Assembly (NCBI GenBank): GCA_019116805.1
Contig: DXAV01000019.1
Span: 1-64,000, forward strand
DNA from: Candidatus Bacteroides merdavium
GTDB taxonomy: Bacteria; Bacteroidota; Bacteroidia; Bacteroidales; Bacteroidaceae
Length of the DNA stretch: 64,000 nt
Direction of reading: 5' to 3'
A model generated the notes under the pieces. The model had not been told where the DNA came from, did not search any database, and saw only the letters and a program-made list of their open reading frames with translations. The position numbers and the translations under genes were made by a program. Numbering within the stretch: position 1 is the first letter of the stretch; each line of letters opens with the position of its first letter. Positions 61,459 through 64,000 of this stretch are shown here, piece by piece.

Positions 61459-62310
61459 TTATTTTTTCGTCAATGTCAATGTCCATACTCCCACATACAC
61501 GCCGTTGCGGCCCGTATGGAACACGGGCGTCTCGCGTCCCTCGGCATTGGGGTAGAAGGCGGGAGTCTCCATGAACGTGTGCGAGTGTCCGCCCAGGATG
61601 GCGTCGATGCCCGAGGTGGCCGCCACCAGCTTCTCGTCGCTCGCGGCTTCGGGGTCGATGCCGCGAATGCCCAGATGCGACAGGCAGATGACGGCGTCGC
61701 AATGTTCCTCGTTGCGAAGGAGGTCGGTCATCGCCTGCGCCACGGGGATGGGGTCTTTGTAAACCACGCCCCGGCACTTGTCGGCCTGTATCAGTCCTTC
61801 GGGTTGGGGAGCCAGGCCGAAGATGCCGATGCGCAAGCCTCCGCGTTCGATGACCACATAGGGTTTCACCAGCCCTTCGAGCGGCGTGCCGGCCACCTCA
61901 TAGTTGGAGCAGACCACCGGGAAGCGGGCCATGCGGAAGAGGCGGGCCATGTTCTCCATGCCGAAGTCGAATTCGTGGTTGCCGATGGCCATGGCGTCGT
62001 AGCCCATGTGGTTCATCAGCTGGATTTCGACCTCGCCCTTGTAGAAGTTGTAGTAGGGCGTTCCCTGCGAGATGTCGCCGCAATCGAGCACCAGCGTGTT
62101 GGGATGCTCGGCGCAGAACTGGCGGACGAAGGCGGCACGGCGGGCCAATCCGCCCTTGCCGGCATCGGCGTCGGCAGCATCAGCGGCCAGGGGTTCCACG
62201 CGGCTGTGCATGTCGCTCGTGTGGAGCAGGTAGAGTTCTTTCGTCTGCTGGGCGGAGAGGCTCAGTGCCAGACATCCGGCCAGCCAAAGCAGCATATAGA
62301 TTCGTTTCAT
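61459..62310 (-). CDS. Metallophosphoesterase (UshA-type 5'-nucleotidase N-terminal half)
   Basis: 283 residues from the ATG at 62310 (MKRIYMLLWLAGCLALSLSAQ, a signal peptide). Two-metal phosphoesterase motifs are all present: TSDMHSR, LDCGDISQG, GNHEFDFG and GGHSHTFME. The usual UshA C-terminal nucleotide-binding domain is missing but is encoded by the separate gene just upstream in transcription (62356-63144). Periplasmic nucleotide or sugar-nucleotide hydrolysis is likely. Confidence 0.92.
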   Translation of the reverse strand: MKRIYMLLWLAGCLALSLSAQQTKELYLLHTSDMHSRVEPLAADAADADAGKGGLARRAAFVRQFCAEHPNTLVLDCGDISQGTPYYNFYKGEVEIQLMNHMGYDAMAIGNHEFDFGMENMARLFRMARFPVVCSNYEVAGTPLEGLVKPYVVIERGGLRIGIFGLAPQPEGLIQADKCRGVVYKDPIPVAQAMTDLLRNEEHCDAVICLSHLGIRGIDPEAASDEKLVAATSGIDAILGGHSHTFMETPAFYPNAEGRETPVFHTGRNGVYVGVWTLTLTKK

Positions 62311-62355
62311 CATTGCGATCATTCCTTTCGTTCAGTTTTTTTGAGATTACACGGT

Positions 62356-63144
62356 TCATTTCTTCATCACCACACGGCCTTCGATGCGCGCCTCTATCTT
62401 CCGTCCGGCAGCCGCCTCGCGCTCCACATAGTCCATGAAGAGGCCGCGGAGCGTGGCTCCCTCGGGGCACTGGCGCTGGCTGGCGCGGGTCAGGGCCGAC
62501 ATGCCGTCGTTGCCCTCGGCCAGGAAGTCGATGGTGCCCACGGTGTAGGTGCGTCCCTCGTCGATGGCCTGTCCGCCCACCTTCGCCTCGAGCAGGCGGC
62601 CTTCGGCATCGATGACCAGGTTCAGCCCGCTCACTCCCTCACCGCCACGGGCGGCGATGTTGGCGCAAAGCTCCTTCAGGTCGGCGCCGCCCAGCGTGAG
62701 CACGCAGAGCGAGTTTTCAAAGGGCAGGATTTCGTAGATGTTCTGCGTGGTGATGTCGCCCTCGGTCAGCACGTTGCGGATGCCGCCCACGTTGACCAGC
62801 CCCACGTCGGCCGGACGGCCCAGCACGTCCGCAGCAGCCTGGCGCAGGACGTCAGCTATGAGGTTAGACAAGGGACTTTCGGGGCGGAAGCGGTCCATCG
62901 ACACGGCGGCCACGCCTTTCACCTCGCCCATCACGCTGTCCACCCCAGCCTTGTAGGGCTCCAGCAGCGCCAGGGCATCCTTGTCAGGCTCCGCATCCCA
63001 GGCGGCGTCCATCGCCACCCGCGTGCCCTCCACCTTCGTCACTTCGTATTCCGTACGGCAGGAGGCCAGGGCGCATACGCAGGCCAGCAGCGTCACCGCC
63101 AGCCACTTCGAGTATTCAATTTTCTTTTTCGTCGTTTTTTCCAT
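62356..63144 (-). CDS. 5'-nucleotidase C-terminal domain lipoprotein
   Basis: 262 residues. Lipobox (LLACVCALASC, about 19-29), then the 5'-nucleotidase C-terminal domain with SPLSNLIADVLRQAA, NVGGIRNVLTEGDIT, ILPFENSLCVLTLGGADLKEL and GTIDFLAEGNDGM. This is the substrate-specificity half of UshA-type enzymes. The catalytic half follows 46 bases later, so the two proteins probably act together, one anchored to the membrane and one soluble. Confidence 0.92.
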   Translation of the reverse strand: MEKTTKKKIEYSKWLAVTLLACVCALASCRTEYEVTKVEGTRVAMDAAWDAEPDKDALALLEPYKAGVDSVMGEVKGVAAVSMDRFRPESPLSNLIADVLRQAAADVLGRPADVGLVNVGGIRNVLTEGDITTQNIYEILPFENSLCVLTLGGADLKELCANIAARGGEGVSGLNLVIDAEGRLLEAKVGGQAIDEGRTYTVGTIDFLAEGNDGMSALTRASQRQCPEGATLRGLFMDYVEREAAAGRKIEARIEGRVVMKK

Positions 63145-63242
63145 CGTTCGTCTGCATTTTTAAAACCGACACAAAAATACGAAAAAAAATCGGAACTACC
63201 AATAGGCAATACACACAAGAACGCCACATTTTCCGACCAGCG

Positions 63243-63550
63243 CTTCAGGCATCACAAATATCACAAATCACAAATCACAATTACCGAAAATGGTTTTCAA
63301 CCCAGCCAAAAGAAAGCAGGATCGAAAAATAATATTATATATATATTATATTATATATAATATTAAATTATTTAACACTTCTCTTTCGTTACAACAGCCT
63401 AAAATCGTTTCGGCTAATTGTGATTTGTGATTTGTGATAATCGTAACGGAGGAAAAGAATGAAGCTATTAAGAAAATATCCAACAAAACACACGTAAAAA
63501 GTCAGAAATAAAGAAAAAGCAGAACGTCACAAATCACAAATCACAATTAA
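63243..63550. repeat. CACAAATCACAATT repeats flanking an AT palindrome
   Basis: TCACAAATCACAAATCACAATT occurs near 63258 and 63527 and in inverted form (AATTGTGATTTGTGATTTGTG) near 63416, so the copies can pair. Between them, 63328-63370 is almost pure A/T and self-complementary (AATAATATTATATATATATT). These elements fill the 653-bp gap (63145-63797) before rplS; I see no gene there. Confidence 0.75.
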
Positions 63551-63676
63551 TGAAAACGAATTTCACCACCGCCGGAAAGAACGCAACCCATTCCGCCCCT
63601 GCCACGAAGAAATGTCCTTTCGGGAAAGACAAACGGCACGCTTTTCCTCGCAAAAGCACAAAAAAAGCGCCAAACA

Positions 63677-63708
63677 TTTGTGTATCCGACAAATAATTCG
63701 CAACTTTG
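63677..63708 (+). promoter_or_regulatory. Promoter of rplS
   Basis: TTTG at 63677-63680 and CAACTTTG at 63701-63708 are 20 bases apart; the -7 box has one mismatch to TAnnTTTG. The resulting leader is about 80 bases, long enough for an autoregulatory structure, though none is obvious. Confidence 0.6.
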
Positions 63709-63797
63709 CACCCGCTTTCGCGCAATCGCTGTCAGGAAAAACAGAGAGAAGCCTGGTATGTTGCGTAGTAACGATAACAATTTAACCAATTAGAACA

Positions 63798-64000
63798 ATG
63801 GATTTAATTAAAATTGCAGAAGAAGCATTTGCTACCGGCAAGCAGCACCCCAGCTTCAAGGCTGGTGACACCGTAACCGTAGCATACCGTATCGTAGAAG
63901 GTAACAAGGAACGCGTTCAGCTGTATCGCGGCGTTGTTATCAAAATTTCCGGCCATGGTGAAAAGAAGCGTTTCACCGTTCGCAAGATGTCGGGTACTGT
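63798..64000 (+). CDS. rplS: 50S ribosomal protein L19 (partial, runs off window)
   Basis: 67 codons from the ATG at 63798 to the window end, in frame and without stop. The sequence is typical L19: MDLIKIAEEAFATGKQHPSF, then FKAGDTVTVAYRIVEGNKER and QLYRGVVIKISGHG. L19 lies at the 30S-50S interface. The 3' end is outside the window. Confidence 0.97.
   Translation, partial: MDLIKIAEEAFATGKQHPSFKAGDTVTVAYRIVEGNKERVQLYRGVVIKISGHGEKKRFTVRKMSGT

Overview
The window reads as chromosomal DNA of a member of the order Bacteroidales (Bacteroides, Phocaeicola or a close relative). The evidence is the repeated -7 box TAnnTTTG with upstream TTTG, many SPII lipoproteins, fimbrillin/FISUMP surface proteins, a TonB receptor, a thrA-apgM-thrC operon and long runs of FtsX-type ABC permeases. 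I see no tRNA, rRNA, CRISPR array, integrase or transposase.

Region 1 (1-12932) is the most unusual part. A partial, secreted PEGA-repeat protein reads leftward off the window edge. Divergent from it, across a 669-bp control region full of repeats, lies a ten-gene locus. It joins a complete-looking ubiquitin-type cascade (E1-like ThiF protein, a beta-grasp modifier with a ubiquitin-like TLADYN segment ending in Gly, an E2 with HPN and catalytic Cys, and a membrane lipoprotein with a RING-H2-like and an FHA-like domain) to four type VI secretion/phage-baseplate proteins (TssG-, TssK-, TssE/gp25- and TssF-like). No sheath, tube, spike or ClpV gene is in the window. Two further envelope proteins of unknown function lie between the E2 and the RING protein. 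Four-base ATGA overlaps and short gaps tie the genes together. I infer an envelope-anchored, baseplate-like assembly that uses or is controlled by ubiquitin-like conjugation. It could be a defence system, a secretion-like machine or a cell-envelope modifier; the sequence does not decide.

Region 2 (12959-26385) is mostly core metabolism. A bidirectional terminator separates region 1 from the threonine operon (thrA, apgM-type proposed homoserine kinase, thrC, all leftward), which has a Thr/Met-rich leader peptide and possible attenuator. Then come type I asparaginase, beta-carbonic anhydrase, radA, an FAD-dependent dehydrogenase carrying an in-frame palindromic repeat insertion, a LuxR-type regulator with a degenerate receiver and His-rich linker, and a TonB-dependent receptor.

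Region 3 (26448-50563) is one large leftward efflux locus: HlyD-type adaptor, six ABC permeases, one ATPase, a GIN-domain (DUF2807) protein, six more permeases, a TolC-type outer-membrane protein, an NtrC-type response regulator and its histidine kinase. The twelve permeases form six pairs. Two sigma-54-like promoters, upstream of the adaptor gene and of the ATPase gene, each carry a matching pair of GTGTCCG-type inverted repeats at the same distance, as expected for enhancers of the NtrC-type regulator.

Region 4 (50566-64000) holds a zinc-ribbon membrane lipoprotein, a U32 peptidase-family protein coupled to metA, two tandem fimbrillin-FISUMP lipoproteins, a GH3/beta-lactamase-fold fusion, a UshA-like enzyme split into two genes, and the start of rplS. 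Several families of short palindromic intergenic repeats recur. Three different tandem arrays share an exact 22-bp period.
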